The notes under the pieces were generated by a model. It was not told where the DNA came from. It worked only from the letters and a program-made list of their open reading frames with translations, and ran no database searches. Position numbers and translations under genes: made by a program. From positions 5,890,001-5,954,000 of the forward strand of contig NZ_FYEY01000001.1 in NCBI RefSeq assembly GCF_900187385.1: DNA of 64,000 nucleotides, in the 5' to 3' direction. Source of the DNA: Streptomyces sp. 2114.4 (GTDB lineage: Bacteria > Actinomycetota > Actinomycetes > Streptomycetales > Streptomycetaceae). This document shows, in pieces, positions 24,296-35,031 of this stretch; within the stretch, counting starts at the first letter, position 1; each line of letters opens with the position of its first letter.

Positions 24296-26215
24296 ATGAC
24301 CGCTCCATCCATCCGCAACGTTTCCGAGCGCGAAGCACGCCAGGTCGCCGAGGCGGCCCGCGAGCAGGACTGGCGCAAGCCCAGCTTCGCCAAGGAACTG
24401 TTCCTGGGGCGCTTCCGGCTCGACCTCATCCATCCGCACCCCACCCCCGCGGTCGACGACGTACGCCGCGGCGAGAAGTTCCTCGCCACGCTGCGCGAGT
24501 TCTGCGAGCGCGAGATCGACGGCGCCCGGATCGAGCGCGAGGGAAAGATTCCGGACGAGACCGTGCACGGGCTCAAGGAGCTCGGCGCGTTCGGCATGAA
24601 GATCGACGCGAAGTACGGCGGCCTCGGGCTCACCCAGGTCTACTACAACCGCGCCCTGTCCCTGGTCGGCACCGCCAGCCCCGCCATCGGCGCGCTGCTC
24701 TCCGCGCACCAGTCGATCGGCGTGCCGCAGCCACTGAAGCTGTTCGGCACCAAGGAGCAGAAGGAGACCTTCCTGCCGCGCTGTGCCCGTACGGACATCT
24801 CGGCGTTCTTGCTGACCGAGCCGGATGTCGGCTCGGACCCCGCCCGGCTGGCGACCCTGGCGGTCCCGGACGGCACGGACTACCTCCTCGACGGGGTCAA
24901 GCTGTGGACCACCAACGGCGTGGTCGCCGACCTGCTGGTGGTGATGGCGCGGGTGCCCGCTTCCGAGGGGCACAAGGGCGGCATCACGGCCTTCGTCGTC
25001 GAGGCCGACTCGCCCGGCATCACGGTCGAGAACCGCAACGCCTTCATGGGCCTGCGCGGCCTGGAGAACGGCGTGACCCGCTTCCACCAGGTGCGTGTCC
25101 CCGCCGCCAACCGCATCGGACCCGAGGGCGCCGGCCTGAAGATCGCCCTCACCACCCTCAACACCGGCCGGCTCTCGCTGCCCGCGATGTGTGTCGGCTC
25201 CGGCAAGTGGTGCCTGAAGATCGCCCGCGAGTGGTCCGCGGCCCGTGAGCAGTGGGGCCGGCCGGTCGCCAAGCACGAGGCCGTCGGCGCCAAGATCTCC
25301 TTCATCGCCGCCACCACCTTCGCCCTCGAAGCGGTCGTCGACCTCTCCTCCCAGATGGCCGACGAGAACCGCAACGACATCCGCATCGAGGCCGCCCTCG
25401 CCAAGCTCTACGGCTCGGAGATGGGCTGGCTGATGGCCGACGAACTGGTCCAGATCCGCGGCGGCCGCGGCTACGAGACCGCCCCCTCGCTCGCCGCCCG
25501 CGGCGAACGCGCCGTCCCCGCCGAGCAGATGCTCCGCGACATGCGCATCAACCGGATCTTCGAGGGCTCCACGGAGATCATGCACCTGCTGATCGCCCGC
25601 GAGGCGGTGGACGCCCACCTGTCGGTCGCCGGCGACCTCATCGACCCCGACAAGTCGCTCGCCGACAAGGGCCGGGCGGCGGCCAAGGCCGGCGGGTTCT
25701 ACGCCCGCTGGCTGCCCAAGCTCGTCGCCGGGCCCGGTCAACTCCCGCGCACCTACCAGGAGTTCGGGCAGCTGGCCGGTCATCTGCGCTATGTCGAGCG
25801 GACCTCCCGCAAGCTCGCCCGCTCCACCTTCTACGCGATGTCCCGCTGGCAGGGCCGGATGGAGACCAAACAGGGCTTCCTCGGCCGGATCGTGGACATC
25901 GGCGCCGAACTCTTCGCGATGAGCGCCGCCTGCGTACGGGCCGAGTACCTGACCGAGACCGGTGACCACGGCCGCGAGGCGCAGCAGCTGGCCGATGTGT
26001 TCTGCCGGCAGGCGCGGATCCGCGTCGAGGAGCTGTTCGGCCGGCTGTGGACCAACACCGACGAGCTCGACCGCAAGGTCGTCGACGGGGTCCTCGACGG
26101 CAGCTACACCTGGCTGGAGGAGGGCATGATCGACCCCAGCGGCGACGGCCCCTGGATCGCGGATGCCACCCCGGGCCCGAGCCGGACGGACAACGTCCGG
26201 CGGCCCGTTCGCTGA
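24296..26215 (+). CDS. Acyl-CoA dehydrogenase, long form with C-terminal extension
   Basis: 639 residues, well above the ~380-400 of short/medium-chain enzymes and similar to the VLCAD/ACAD9-like group with an extra C-terminal helical domain (from ~450). FAD and substrate motifs are present (FLLTEPDVGSDPARL, LWTTNG, GGRGYE), with the catalytic base E423 in IFEGST. Oxidises acyl-CoA to trans-2-enoyl-CoA with electrons to ETF. ATG start with GAGGTGAG 6-7 nt upstream. It is monocistronic between two terminators, so its fatty-acid or branched substrate is not indicated by neighbours. Confidence 0.9.
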   Translation: MTAPSIRNVSEREARQVAEAAREQDWRKPSFAKELFLGRFRLDLIHPHPTPAVDDVRRGEKFLATLREFCEREIDGARIEREGKIPDETVHGLKELGAFGMKIDAKYGGLGLTQVYYNRALSLVGTASPAIGALLSAHQSIGVPQPLKLFGTKEQKETFLPRCARTDISAFLLTEPDVGSDPARLATLAVPDGTDYLLDGVKLWTTNGVVADLLVVMARVPASEGHKGGITAFVVEADSPGITVENRNAFMGLRGLENGVTRFHQVRVPAANRIGPEGAGLKIALTTLNTGRLSLPAMCVGSGKWCLKIAREWSAAREQWGRPVAKHEAVGAKISFIAATTFALEAVVDLSSQMADENRNDIRIEAALAKLYGSEMGWLMADELVQIRGGRGYETAPSLAARGERAVPAEQMLRDMRINRIFEGSTEIMHLLIAREAVDAHLSVAGDLIDPDKSLADKGRAAAKAGGFYARWLPKLVAGPGQLPRTYQEFGQLAGHLRYVERTSRKLARSTFYAMSRWQGRMETKQGFLGRIVDIGAELFAMSAACVRAEYLTETGDHGREAQQLADVFCRQARIRVEELFGRLWTNTDELDRKVVDGVLDGSYTWLEEGMIDPSGDGPWIADATPGPSRTDNVRRPVR

Positions 26216-26233
26216 GCGGCCCGCGGCGGTCCG

Positions 26234-26267
26234 CGCCCCGGGGCCGGTGCGGACCGGCCCCGGGGCG
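26234..26267 (+). terminator. Terminator after acyl-CoA dehydrogenase
   Basis: 15-bp perfect stem (CGCCCCGGGGCCGGT and complement), tetraloop GCGG, 18 nt after the stop. Confidence 0.88.
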
Positions 26268-26356
26268 TGCGGCCCACAGCGGTGCGGGGCGTGCATGATC
26301 GGTATGACCCGCCCTGGGTGTCCGCGGCCCCCCGGCGACCGGCCACAATGGACCAC

Positions 26357-27631
26357 ATGACGGACTCCCTCGCCCACCCGCATCTGCGCTTCGAGCCGGC
26401 CGCCGCCGATCCCGACGGCCCGAGCGGCCCCCGTTCCCTCGTCATCCTCGGCTCGACCGGGTCGATCGGCACCCAGGCGATCGACATCGTGCTGCGCAAC
26501 CCCGACCGCTTCCGGGTGACCGCGCTCTCCGCGGCCGGCGGCCGGGTCGGGCTGCTCGCCGACCAGGCGCACCAGCTGCGGGTGAGCGCCGTGGCCGTGG
26601 CGCGCGAGGACGCGGTGCCCGCGCTGCGCACCGCGCTGGCCGACCGCTACGGCGCGGGCGAGCCGCTGCCCGAGATCCTGGCCGGCCCCGACGCGGCCAC
26701 CGACCTGGCCGCCTCCCCCTGCCACACCGTCCTCAACGGCATCACCGGCTCCATCGGTCTCGCCCCCACCCTGGCCGCCCTGAAGGCGGGCCGGGTGCTG
26801 GCCCTCGCCAACAAGGAGTCGCTGATCGTCGGCGGCCCACTGGTCAAGGCCGTCGCCGCGCCCGGCCAGATCATCCCCGTCGACTCCGAGCACTCCGCGC
26901 TCTTCCAGGCCCTGGCCGGCGGCGACCGCGCCGAGGTCCGCAAGCTCGTGGTCACCGCCTCCGGCGGCCCGTTCCGCGGCCGTACGAAGCAGGAGCTGGC
27001 CGCGGTCACCCCCGAGCAGGCGCTGGCCCACCCCACCTGGTCGATGGGCCCGGTCGTCACCATCAACTCCGCGACCCTGGTCAACAAGGGGCTGGAGGTC
27101 ATCGAGGCGCACCTGCTCTTCGACGTCCCCTTCGACCGCATCGAGGTCGCCGTCCACCCGCAGTCCTACGTCCACTCGATGGTGGAGTTCACCGACGGCT
27201 CCACCCTCGCCCAGGCCAGCCCGCCCGACATGCGGATGCCGATCGCGCTGGGCATCGGCTGGCCCGAGCGGGTCCCGGACGCCGCGCCCGGCGTGGACTG
27301 GACGAAGGCGCAGACCTGGGAGTTCTTCCCGCTGGACGAGGAGGCCTTCCCGTCCGTCCCGCTGGCCCGCCACGTCGGTGATCTCGGCGGCACCGCCCCC
27401 GCCGTCTTCAACGCCGCGAACGAGGAATGCGTGGACGCGTTCCTCCGGGGCGGGCTGCCCTTCACAGGGATTGTGGATACCGTCGCCGCAGTGGTTTCCG
27501 AGCACGGGACGCCGGCCGGGGGAACTTCCCTGACGGTCGCGGACGTCCTGGAGGCGGAGACCTGGGCGCGCGCCCGCGCCCGCGAACTGGCCGCCCGTGC
27601 GGCACGGACACCTTCGGAGGCTCGCGCATGA
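26357..27631 (+). CDS. dxr: 1-deoxy-D-xylulose 5-phosphate reductoisomerase
   Basis: 424 residues. NADPH-binding GSTGSIG at 32-38, metal-site motif [13 protein letters not shown], and the flexible-loop region PTWSMGP are all present. Catalyses DXP to 2-C-methyl-D-erythritol 4-phosphate, the committed step of the MEP isoprenoid pathway. I start at ATG 26357; ATG 26348, nine bases earlier, is equally possible and neither has a ribosome-binding site, so the message may be leaderless. Overlaps the protease gene by 4 nt (ATGA) and is two genes upstream of ispG. Confidence 0.96.
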   Translation: MTDSLAHPHLRFEPAAADPDGPSGPRSLVILGSTGSIGTQAIDIVLRNPDRFRVTALSAAGGRVGLLADQAHQLRVSAVAVAREDAVPALRTALADRYGAGEPLPEILAGPDAATDLAASPCHTVLNGITGSIGLAPTLAALKAGRVLALANKESLIVGGPLVKAVAAPGQIIPVDSEHSALFQALAGGDRAEVRKLVVTASGGPFRGRTKQELAAVTPEQALAHPTWSMGPVVTINSATLVNKGLEVIEAHLLFDVPFDRIEVAVHPQSYVHSMVEFTDGSTLAQASPPDMRMPIALGIGWPERVPDAAPGVDWTKAQTWEFFPLDEEAFPSVPLARHVGDLGGTAPAVFNAANEECVDAFLRGGLPFTGIVDTVAAVVSEHGTPAGGTSLTVADVLEAETWARARARELAARAARTPSEARA

Positions 27632-28929
27632 CGACCTGGATGACCATCCTCGGCATAGTCGTCTTCGTCGTCGGTCTGCTGTTCTCCATTGCCTGGCACG
27701 AGCTCGGCCACCTCTCCACGGCCAAGCTGTTCGGTATCCGCGTGCCGCAGTACATGGTGGGCTTCGGGCCGACGATCTTCTCCCGTAAGAAGGGCGACAC
27801 CGAGTACGGCATCAAGGCCGTTCCGCTCGGCGGCTACATCCGCATGATCGGGATGTTCCCGCCCGGCGACGACGGAAAGCTGCAGGCCCGGTCCACCTCG
27901 CCGTTCCGCGGCATGATCGAGGACGCCCGCTCGGCGGCCTTCGAGGAGCTGCAGCCCGGCGACGAGAAGCGGCTCTTCTACACCCGCAAGCCCTGGAAGC
28001 GCGTCATCGTGATGTTCGCCGGGCCGTTCATGAATCTGATCCTGGCGGTCGTGATCTTCATGAGCGTGCTGATGGGCTTCGGCATCAACACCCAGACCAC
28101 CTCGGTCGGCTCCGTCTCGGACTGCGTCATCTCGGCGGCCGCCAAGACCGACAAGTGCCCGCACGGCGCCAAGGACTCCCCGGCCAAGGCCGCCGGCCTG
28201 CGGGCCGGCGACAAGATCGTCTCCTTCAACGGCCACGCCGTCCCCGACTGGGGCGCCCTGCAGCAGCAGATCCGCGACACCACGGGGCCCGCCACCCTCG
28301 TCGTCGAGCGGCACGGCGCACGCCGGACGCTGCACGCCGACCTGATCGAGAACAAGGTCGCCAAGACCGACGGCCACGGCGGCTATGTCCCCGGCCAGTT
28401 CGTCACCGCCGGATTCCTCGGGTTCACGCCCGCCAGCGGCGTCGTCCAGCAGTCCTTCGGCCAGTCCGTCGACCGCATGGGCACCATGGTCGAGCAGGGC
28501 GTCTCCTCGCTGATAAACCTGCCCGCGAAGGTCCCGGACCTGTGGAACGCGGCCTTCAACGGCGGCGAGCGCAAGCAGGACTCCCCGATGGGCGTGGTCG
28601 GCGCGGCCCGGGTCGGTGGCGAGGTCTTCTCCCTGCACATCCCGCCGGAGCAGCGGGTGGCGACCATGCTCTTCCTGGTCGCCGGCTTCAACCTCTCGCT
28701 CTTCCTGTTCAACATGCTGCCGTTGCTGCCGCTGGACGGCGGGCACATCGCCGGCGCCCTGTGGGAGTCCGTCCGGCGGGCCTTCGCCAAGATCGTCCGG
28801 CGTCCCGACCCCGGCCCCTTCGACGTGGCCAAGCTCATGCCTGTCGCCTACGTCGTCGCCGGGATCTTCATCTGCTTCACGCTGCTGGTGCTCGTCGCCG
28901 ACGTGGTGAATCCGGTGAAGCTGACCTAG
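27628..28929 (+). CDS. RseP/RIP1-type site-2 membrane metalloprotease
   Basis: 433 residues. Zinc motif HELGH (24-28) in the first membrane helix, a PDZ domain (~170-250), and the second metal ligand motif PLLPLDGGH in the C-terminal helices. An intramembrane protease of the S2P family; in actinobacteria homologues cleave anti-sigma factors and other single-pass proteins. GGAGG 7 nt upstream, start overlapping dxr. The dxr-rip-ispG order is widely conserved in actinobacteria. Confidence 0.94.
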   Translation: MTTWMTILGIVVFVVGLLFSIAWHELGHLSTAKLFGIRVPQYMVGFGPTIFSRKKGDTEYGIKAVPLGGYIRMIGMFPPGDDGKLQARSTSPFRGMIEDARSAAFEELQPGDEKRLFYTRKPWKRVIVMFAGPFMNLILAVVIFMSVLMGFGINTQTTSVGSVSDCVISAAAKTDKCPHGAKDSPAKAAGLRAGDKIVSFNGHAVPDWGALQQQIRDTTGPATLVVERHGARRTLHADLIENKVAKTDGHGGYVPGQFVTAGFLGFTPASGVVQQSFGQSVDRMGTMVEQGVSSLINLPAKVPDLWNAAFNGGERKQDSPMGVVGAARVGGEVFSLHIPPEQRVATMLFLVAGFNLSLFLFNMLPLLPLDGGHIAGALWESVRRAFAKIVRRPDPGPFDVAKLMPVAYVVAGIFICFTLLVLVADVVNPVKLT

Positions 28930-28945
28930 AAAGCACGTTTGGCGG

Positions 28946-28984
28946 CGGCCGGACACCTCCGTGGCGTTTGGAGGTGTCCGGCCG
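28946..28984 (+). terminator. Terminator after the site-2 protease gene
   Basis: 15-bp perfect stem (CGGCCGGACACCTCC and complement), 9-nt loop, then TCTCCTTTC. It separates the dxr operon from ispG. Confidence 0.88.
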
Positions 28985-29014
28985 TCTCCTTTCGTGGCGC
29001 CACAGGGGCGCGAT

Positions 29015-29044
29015 GTGCTCATAGCAACCCCCGTGCCGTAATCT
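29015..29044 (+). promoter_or_regulatory. Putative ispG promoter
   Basis: GTGCTC (29015-29020) and TAATCT (29039-29044) are spaced 18 bp and lie 59 bp before the ispG start, just after the terminator. Sequence-based guess. Confidence 0.4.
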
Positions 29045-29102
29045 CGAAGACCGGAGCCCGCCGCTGCGGGGCCTAGATCCACACCTTGGGGTTGCTCGCC
29101 AG

Positions 29103-30260
<1,158 letters not shown>

Positions 30261-30281
30261 CCCGGCACCGCCCACAGCTGC

Positions 30282-30316
30282 CGAGCCCCGCCGCCCGCAC
30301 CGGGCCGCGGGGCTCG
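30282..30316 (+). terminator. Terminator after ispG
   Basis: CGAGCCCCGC (30282-30291) pairs with GCGGGGCTCG (30307-30316), with an inner GCCCG/CGGGC stem and triloop CAC. Confidence 0.85.
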
Positions 30317-30434
30317 CCGCTGCCCGGGACAATCCGTCCCCGGCGCCCGGGTACTCCCGCGCAGGTGGAGGTAAAGTGCCAGGACCTGCTTCCGCCTGGC
30401 CTCCCAGGCCCGTAACGGTGAGGCTTTCCGACAC

Positions 30435-31280
30435 GTGCTGACGACCACCACCATCAAGGTCCTCGAGCCCGGGGACCTCGACGATGCGCTCGCGGTCCTG
30501 GACCGCGACCCGGTCGCCAACGCCTTCGTCGCCGCCCGCGTCCAGGTCGCCGGCCTCGACCCCTGGCGGCTGGGCGGCGAGATGTGGGGCTGGTACGTCG
30601 GCGGCCGCCTGGAGTCGCTGTGTTACGCCGGCGCCAACCTCGTCCCGGTCTGCGCCACCCCCGAAGCCGTCCGTGGCTTCGCCGAACGCGCCCGCCGCCA
30701 GGGCCGCCGCTGCTCCTCCATCGTCGGCCCCGCCGAGTCCACCGCCGAGCTGTGGTCGCTCCTGGAGCCCTCCTGGGGACCGGCCCGCGAGATCCGCGCC
30801 CACCAGCCGCTGATGGTCACCACCGCACCGGCCGCCGAGATCGCCCCCGACCCCTACGTCCGGCGGATCCGCAAGAACGAGATGGACCTGATCATGCCCG
30901 CGTGCGTGGCCATGTTCACCGAAGAGGTCGGCATCTCCCCGATGGCCGGCGACGGCGGGCTCCTCTACCAGGCCCGGGTCGCCGAACTTGTCGGCTCCGG
31001 CCGCTCCTTCGCCCGTATCGAGAACGGCAAGGTCATCTTCAAGGCCGAGATCGGCGCCGCCACCCAGCGGGCCTGCCAGATCCAGGGCGTGTGGGTCGAC
31101 CCCGCCTACCGCGGCAAGGGCCTGTCGGAGACCGGCATGGCCGCCGTGCTGCGCTACGCCCTCAACGACGTCGCCCCCGTCGTCAGCCTCTACGTCAACG
31201 ACTTCAACACCGCCGCCCGCGCCTCCTACCGGCGGGTGGGCTTCGAGGAAGTCGGCGCGTTCATGAGCGTACTTTTCTGA
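30435..31280 (+). CDS. GNAT N-acetyltransferase with N-terminal DUF4081 domain
   Basis: 281 residues, GTG start. The N-terminal ~130 residues are of the DUF4081 type, and the C-terminal GNAT fold has the acetyl-CoA loop region VWVDPAYRGKGLS and the final beta-bulge pattern YVNDFNTAARASYRRVGF. A conserved actinobacterial gene following ispG; the acceptor is unknown. Transcribed in the same direction as ispG but after a strong terminator. Confidence 0.85.
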   Translation: MLTTTTIKVLEPGDLDDALAVLDRDPVANAFVAARVQVAGLDPWRLGGEMWGWYVGGRLESLCYAGANLVPVCATPEAVRGFAERARRQGRRCSSIVGPAESTAELWSLLEPSWGPAREIRAHQPLMVTTAPAAEIAPDPYVRRIRKNEMDLIMPACVAMFTEEVGISPMAGDGGLLYQARVAELVGSGRSFARIENGKVIFKAEIGAATQRACQIQGVWVDPAYRGKGLSETGMAAVLRYALNDVAPVVSLYVNDFNTAARASYRRVGFEEVGAFMSVLF

Positions 31281-31304
31281 CCCGCCGCCTTGTACGCTCC
31301 GAGC

Positions 31305-31841
31305 ATGGATGACGTCGCGGTCGGCCCGCTTGATCTTGCTGCCCGCGTGGACGACGCGCTGGCCGTCCAGGCACTCGCCTTCGGCCTGAGCGCCGAGGAG
31401 ATCGCCGTCCGCCGGCACATCGTGCTCCGTCACCTCACCTGCCCCGGCGCCCGCGCCCTCGGTGCCACCACCCCCGCGGGCCGGCTGGTCGGCTTCGTCT
31501 ACGGCATGCCCAACGACCGCGCCCACTGGTGGTCCACCGTCGTCGAGCCCTACCTCCGCAGCGAGGGCCTGGACCACTGGCTCGACGACTCCTTCACCAT
31601 CACCGAGCTGCACGTCCACCCCGACTACCAGCACCGCGGCATCGGCCGGACACTGATCACCCGCATCACCGACGGCGCCGCCCAACCACGCTCCATCCTC
31701 TCCGCCATCGACACCGAAAGCCCCGCCCGCCGCCTCTACCGCGCCCTCGGCTACCAGGACATCGCCCGCCGCGTCCTGTTCCCCAGCGCCCCGACCCCGT
31801 ATGCGGTGATGGGAGCCCCGCTCCCCCTGAAGCGCCCCTGA
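31305..31841 (+). CDS. GNAT-family N-acetyltransferase
   Basis: 178 residues. Core GNAT motif A HPDYQHRGIGRTLI and the motif-B-like DTESPARRLYRALGY are clear. ATG 31305 is only 7 nt downstream of TACGCT (31293-31298), which looks like a -10 box, so the transcript may be leaderless. Substrate unknown. Its 3' end abuts the inverted-repeat element at 31845. Confidence 0.83.
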   Translation: MDDVAVGPLDLAARVDDALAVQALAFGLSAEEIAVRRHIVLRHLTCPGARALGATTPAGRLVGFVYGMPNDRAHWWSTVVEPYLRSEGLDHWLDDSFTITELHVHPDYQHRGIGRTLITRITDGAAQPRSILSAIDTESPARRLYRALGYQDIARRVLFPSAPTPYAVMGAPLPLKRP

Positions 31842-31844
31842 CCG

Positions 31845-32179
31845 TCCGCTGCGCTTGGCTTTCCTTCCCACGTTGTCGGCTGTCCCGCCGTGGCTCCCCC
31901 ACTGCCTGAAGGGCGCCGGAGGTGCCCCCAGCGGCGGGCTGTTGTGAGTGGGGGAGAAAACCGGTGGGGGCGGGTCTTCTCCCTCGACCGCCCGCGGACG
32001 AAGGAAGCGGCCCGTCCCCACCGGCCTCTTTCCCCCCACTCACGGGAGGTGCCGCGCCGCAGGACGGAGTCCGGAGGAGCGGCACCGCACCCGACACACA
32101 CGCCCGCCGCAGGCGAAACGGCGAGAAACCCCGACGGCGGGACAGCCGAAAACGTGGGAAGCCGGCCAAGCGCAGCGGA
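31845..32179. repeat. 335-bp nested inverted-repeat element (MITE-like)
   Basis: Outer arms of ~49 bp (31845-31893 and 32131-32179) match in about 43 positions, beginning TCCGCTGCGCTTGGC and including TTCCCACGTT and TCGGCTGTCCCGCCGT. Inner arms (31944-31974 and 32011-32043, GTGAGTGGGGG...CCCCCCACTCAC) form a second long stem, and a third small stem (AGGTGCCGC / GCGGCACC) lies in the right half. No protein-coding frame is supported. Terminal repeats plus no gene suggest a non-autonomous mobile or dispersed intergenic repeat. It may also act as the transcription stop for the acetyltransferase gene. Confidence 0.7.
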
Positions 32180-32252
32180 TACGCATTTCCGCGCGACAGA
32201 CCCCTGCAGCTAACCTCCAGGGAGTCACCTTTCTTACGCAGGAGAAACTCCC

Positions 32253-33962
32253 ATGGCCCACGCCGCACAGGTCCAGCGCATGTCCCGCTTGATGATCAAG
32301 ACACTGCGTGACGACCCGGCCGACGCCGAGACCGCCAGCCACAAGCTGCTCGTCCGCGCCGGTTACGTCCGCCGCTCCTCCGCCGGCATCTGGACGTGGC
32401 TGCCGCTGGGCAAGAAGGTCCTGGAGAACGTCTCCCGCATCGTGCGCGAGGAGATGGACGCCATCGGCGGCCAGGAGGTCCTGCTGCCGGCCCTGCTGCC
32501 CAAGGAGCCCTACGAGGCCAGCGGCCGCTGGGAGGAGTACGGCGACCTGCTCTTCCGCCTCAAGGACCGCAAGGGCGCCGACTACCTCCTCGGCCCCACC
32601 CACGAAGAGATCTTCACCCTCACGGTCAAGGACCAGTGCACGTCCTACAAGGACCTGCCGGTGATCCTCTACCAGATCCAGACCAAGTACCGCGACGAGG
32701 CCCGCCCCCGCTCCGGTGTGCTGCGCGGCCGCGAGTTCCAGATGAAGGACTCGTACAGCTTCGACACCACCGACGAGGGCCTGGAGCAGTCCTACGCCCT
32801 GCACCGCGAGGCCTACACCAAGATCTTCCAGCGGCTCGGCCTGGACTACCGCATCGTCTCCGCCGTCTCCGGCGCGATGGGCGGCTCCGCCTCCGAGGAG
32901 TTCCTGGCCCCCGCCGCCGCCGGTGAGGACACCTTCGTCGACTGCCCGGCCTGCGACTACGCCGCCAACACCGAGGCCGTCACGGTCAAGGTCGAGGCCG
33001 CCGACGGCTCCGCGCACGGCCCCGTCGAGGAGCTGGACACCCCAGACACCCCGACCATCGAGACCCTTGCCGAGCACCTTGGCGTACCGGCCTCGGCGAC
33101 CCTGAAGAACCTCCTGGTCAAGGTCGATGGCGAGATCGTCGCGGTCGGTGTCCCCGGCCACCGCGAGGTCGACCTCGGCAAGCTCGGCGAGCACCTGGCA
33201 CCGGCCACCGTCGAGCTGGTCACCGCCGAGGACTTCACCGACCGCCCCGAGCTGGTCCGCGGCTACGTCGGCCCGCAGGGTCTGGCCGGCAAGGCGTTCC
33301 GCTACATCGCCGACCCGCGTATCGCCCCCGGCACCGCCTGGATCACCGGCGCCAACAAGGAGGGCAAGCACGCCAGGAACGTCGTTGCCGGCCGGGACTT
33401 CGAGGTCGACGACTACCTCGACGTGGTCGTTGTCGAGCCCGGTGACCCCTGCCCGGAGTGCGGCACCGGCCTGAAGATCGACCGCGCCATCGAGATCGGC
33501 CACATCTTCCAGCTCGGCCGCAAGTACGCGGACGCCTTCGAGCTCGACGTGCTCGGCCAGAACGGCAAGCCCGCCCGGGTGACCATGGGCTCGTACGGCA
33601 TCGGCGTCTCCCGCGCGGTGGCCGCCCTCGCCGAGCAGACCCACGACGAGAAGGGCCTGTGCTGGCCCCGCGAGGTCGCACCGGCCGATGTGCATGTCGT
33701 CGCGGCCGGCAAGGCCAAGCAGACCGAACTCGCCCTGGAGGTCGGCGAACGGCTCGGCGCCGCGGGCCTGCGGGTCCTCGTCGACGACCGGGCGGGTGTC
33801 TCGCCCGGCGTGAAGTTCACCGACGCCGAACTCCTCGGCGTGCCGACCATCGTCGTCGCCGGCCGCCGCGCCGCCGAGGGCGTCGTCGAGGTCAAGGACC
33901 GCCGCACCGGCGAGCGTGAGGAGCTGACGGTCGAGGAGGCCGTCGCCCGCCTCAGCGCGTAA
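32253..33962 (+). CDS. proS: Prolyl-tRNA synthetase, bacterial type
   Basis: 569 residues, the normal length of bacterial class II ProRS with the inserted YbaK-like editing domain (~230-390) between motifs 2 and 3 and a C-terminal anticodon-binding domain (~470-569). Motif 2 region [19 protein letters not shown] and GPTHEE are clear. ATG start with AGGAG 9 nt upstream. Charges tRNA-Pro and edits misacylated alanine. The upstream 73 bp between the repeat element and the start must contain the promoter. Confidence 0.97.
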   Translation: MAHAAQVQRMSRLMIKTLRDDPADAETASHKLLVRAGYVRRSSAGIWTWLPLGKKVLENVSRIVREEMDAIGGQEVLLPALLPKEPYEASGRWEEYGDLLFRLKDRKGADYLLGPTHEEIFTLTVKDQCTSYKDLPVILYQIQTKYRDEARPRSGVLRGREFQMKDSYSFDTTDEGLEQSYALHREAYTKIFQRLGLDYRIVSAVSGAMGGSASEEFLAPAAAGEDTFVDCPACDYAANTEAVTVKVEAADGSAHGPVEELDTPDTPTIETLAEHLGVPASATLKNLLVKVDGEIVAVGVPGHREVDLGKLGEHLAPATVELVTAEDFTDRPELVRGYVGPQGLAGKAFRYIADPRIAPGTAWITGANKEGKHARNVVAGRDFEVDDYLDVVVVEPGDPCPECGTGLKIDRAIEIGHIFQLGRKYADAFELDVLGQNGKPARVTMGSYGIGVSRAVAALAEQTHDEKGLCWPREVAPADVHVVAAGKAKQTELALEVGERLGAAGLRVLVDDRAGVSPGVKFTDAELLGVPTIVVAGRRAAEGVVEVKDRRTGEREELTVEEAVARLSA

Positions 33963-33976
33963 CCCCCGCACGGCCG

Positions 33977-34017
33977 ACGGGCCGGCCATCGGGCACACAC
34001 CCCGGCGGCCGGCCCGT
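33977..34017. terminator. Bidirectional terminator, proS / kinase-like gene
   Basis: ACGGGCCGGCC (33977-33987) and its complement (34007-34017) with a 19-nt loop, between convergent genes. Confidence 0.75.
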
Positions 34018-34071
34018 TCGTCCGTCCCACCGGTGGGATCCCGCCAGGGCATCCCACCGGGGAGAGACCCC

Positions 34072-34983
34072 CTACAGCCAGGCCGCGAACTCCAGCAGCA
34101 GCTCGCCGCGCTGCCGGTCGCCCACCGCCACCTCCCGTACACCGGTGTCCACCGCCCGGTACAGCGTCCAGTCGCGCAGCCGGTCCCGGTCCACCTCCAG
34201 GGAGTCGGCCAGCTTGGCCACCCTGCGGCGGGCCGCGGCAGCCGCGCCCGCCCCGGCCGCCAGGTCCTCGAACCGGTCCAGCACCAGCGATGCCAGGTCG
34301 TATGCCCGCTCGCCCACCACCGGCGACGGGCCGACCGCCAGCCAGGGCGCCCGCTCACCGGCCAGCACCTTGCCCTGCCGGAACGCGCCGTGCAGCAGAA
34401 ACCGCTCGTCGGACCCCTCCGGCAGGGCGCGGCGCAGCTCCAGCGCCTGATCCACCAGCGGCCCGGCCGCCTCGGTCAGCGCCCCGGCCGTCCGCAGCGC
34501 CTCCACGGCCTCCCCGGTACGCCCGGCCAGCGTCTCGAAGGAGTGCTCCGGTGCCGCCGGCACCCACAGTCGCCGCACCGTACCGGCCGCCTCCAGCAGT
34601 GCCTTGGCCTCCGGCAGCGACCGCAGCGACACCCCGCCCTGCAGCCGCTCCAGCAACAGCGCACCACTGGCGGCATCGGACCGCAGCAGCCGCACCGCGC
34701 CCCAGCCGTCCCACGCCTCCAGCACCGCTCCCTCATGCGCGGACACCCGCCCGGGCACCGGGAACTTCAGCGCGGCGGGCGACCGGTCCTTCTGCCGCAC
34801 GAGGGCGACCAGACTGCTGCGGCCTCCGGGGGCCTGCACCCGTTCCAGCGTCAGATCCCAGGCCTCCAGCCGCTGCTGAACCAAGGTCGGCAGGGCGTCG
34901 AGCCACTGCCGTACGGGGCTTTCCGGATCGCCGCTCAGCGAACTCACCAACCGCTGCGGCGGTTCGATGGGTGCCGTTGCCAT
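34072..34983 (-). CDS. Aminoglycoside/hydroxyurea phosphotransferase-like protein, probable pseudokinase
   Basis: 303 residues with the fold of the aminoglycoside/hydroxyurea kinase family: ATP-site lysine K73 (AALKFP), E84, and C-terminal PVVGERAYDLA. The catalytic loop, normally HGDxxxxN, reads HGAFRQGK (198-205), so the catalytic Asp is Ala200 and the Mg-binding Asn is Lys205; the second metal Asp, usually in IDPKP, is Gly218 (AVGPSP). All three phosphotransfer residues are gone in an otherwise intact frame. GGAAGGGG lies upstream of ATG 34983. It probably no longer phosphorylates and may bind nucleotide or a partner. Upstream of a ferritin-like gene pair on the same strand. Confidence 0.8.
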   Translation of the reverse strand: MATAPIEPPQRLVSSLSGDPESPVRQWLDALPTLVQQRLEAWDLTLERVQAPGGRSSLVALVRQKDRSPAALKFPVPGRVSAHEGAVLEAWDGWGAVRLLRSDAASGALLLERLQGGVSLRSLPEAKALLEAAGTVRRLWVPAAPEHSFETLAGRTGEAVEALRTAGALTEAAGPLVDQALELRRALPEGSDERFLLHGAFRQGKVLAGERAPWLAVGPSPVVGERAYDLASLVLDRFEDLAAGAGAAAAARRRVAKLADSLEVDRDRLRDWTLYRAVDTGVREVAVGDRQRGELLLEFAAWL

Positions 34984-35031
34984 GCTTGAGCCGTCCCCTT
35001 CCTGGGCCGTGACCGGACCGCGGCCGGTCCT

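Noticed and set aside
23753-27505. 1250-codon minus-strand frame across acyl-CoA dehydrogenase and dxr
   Set aside because: Antisense shadow: it spans terminators and two well-defined genes on the plus strand and has no recognisable domain.
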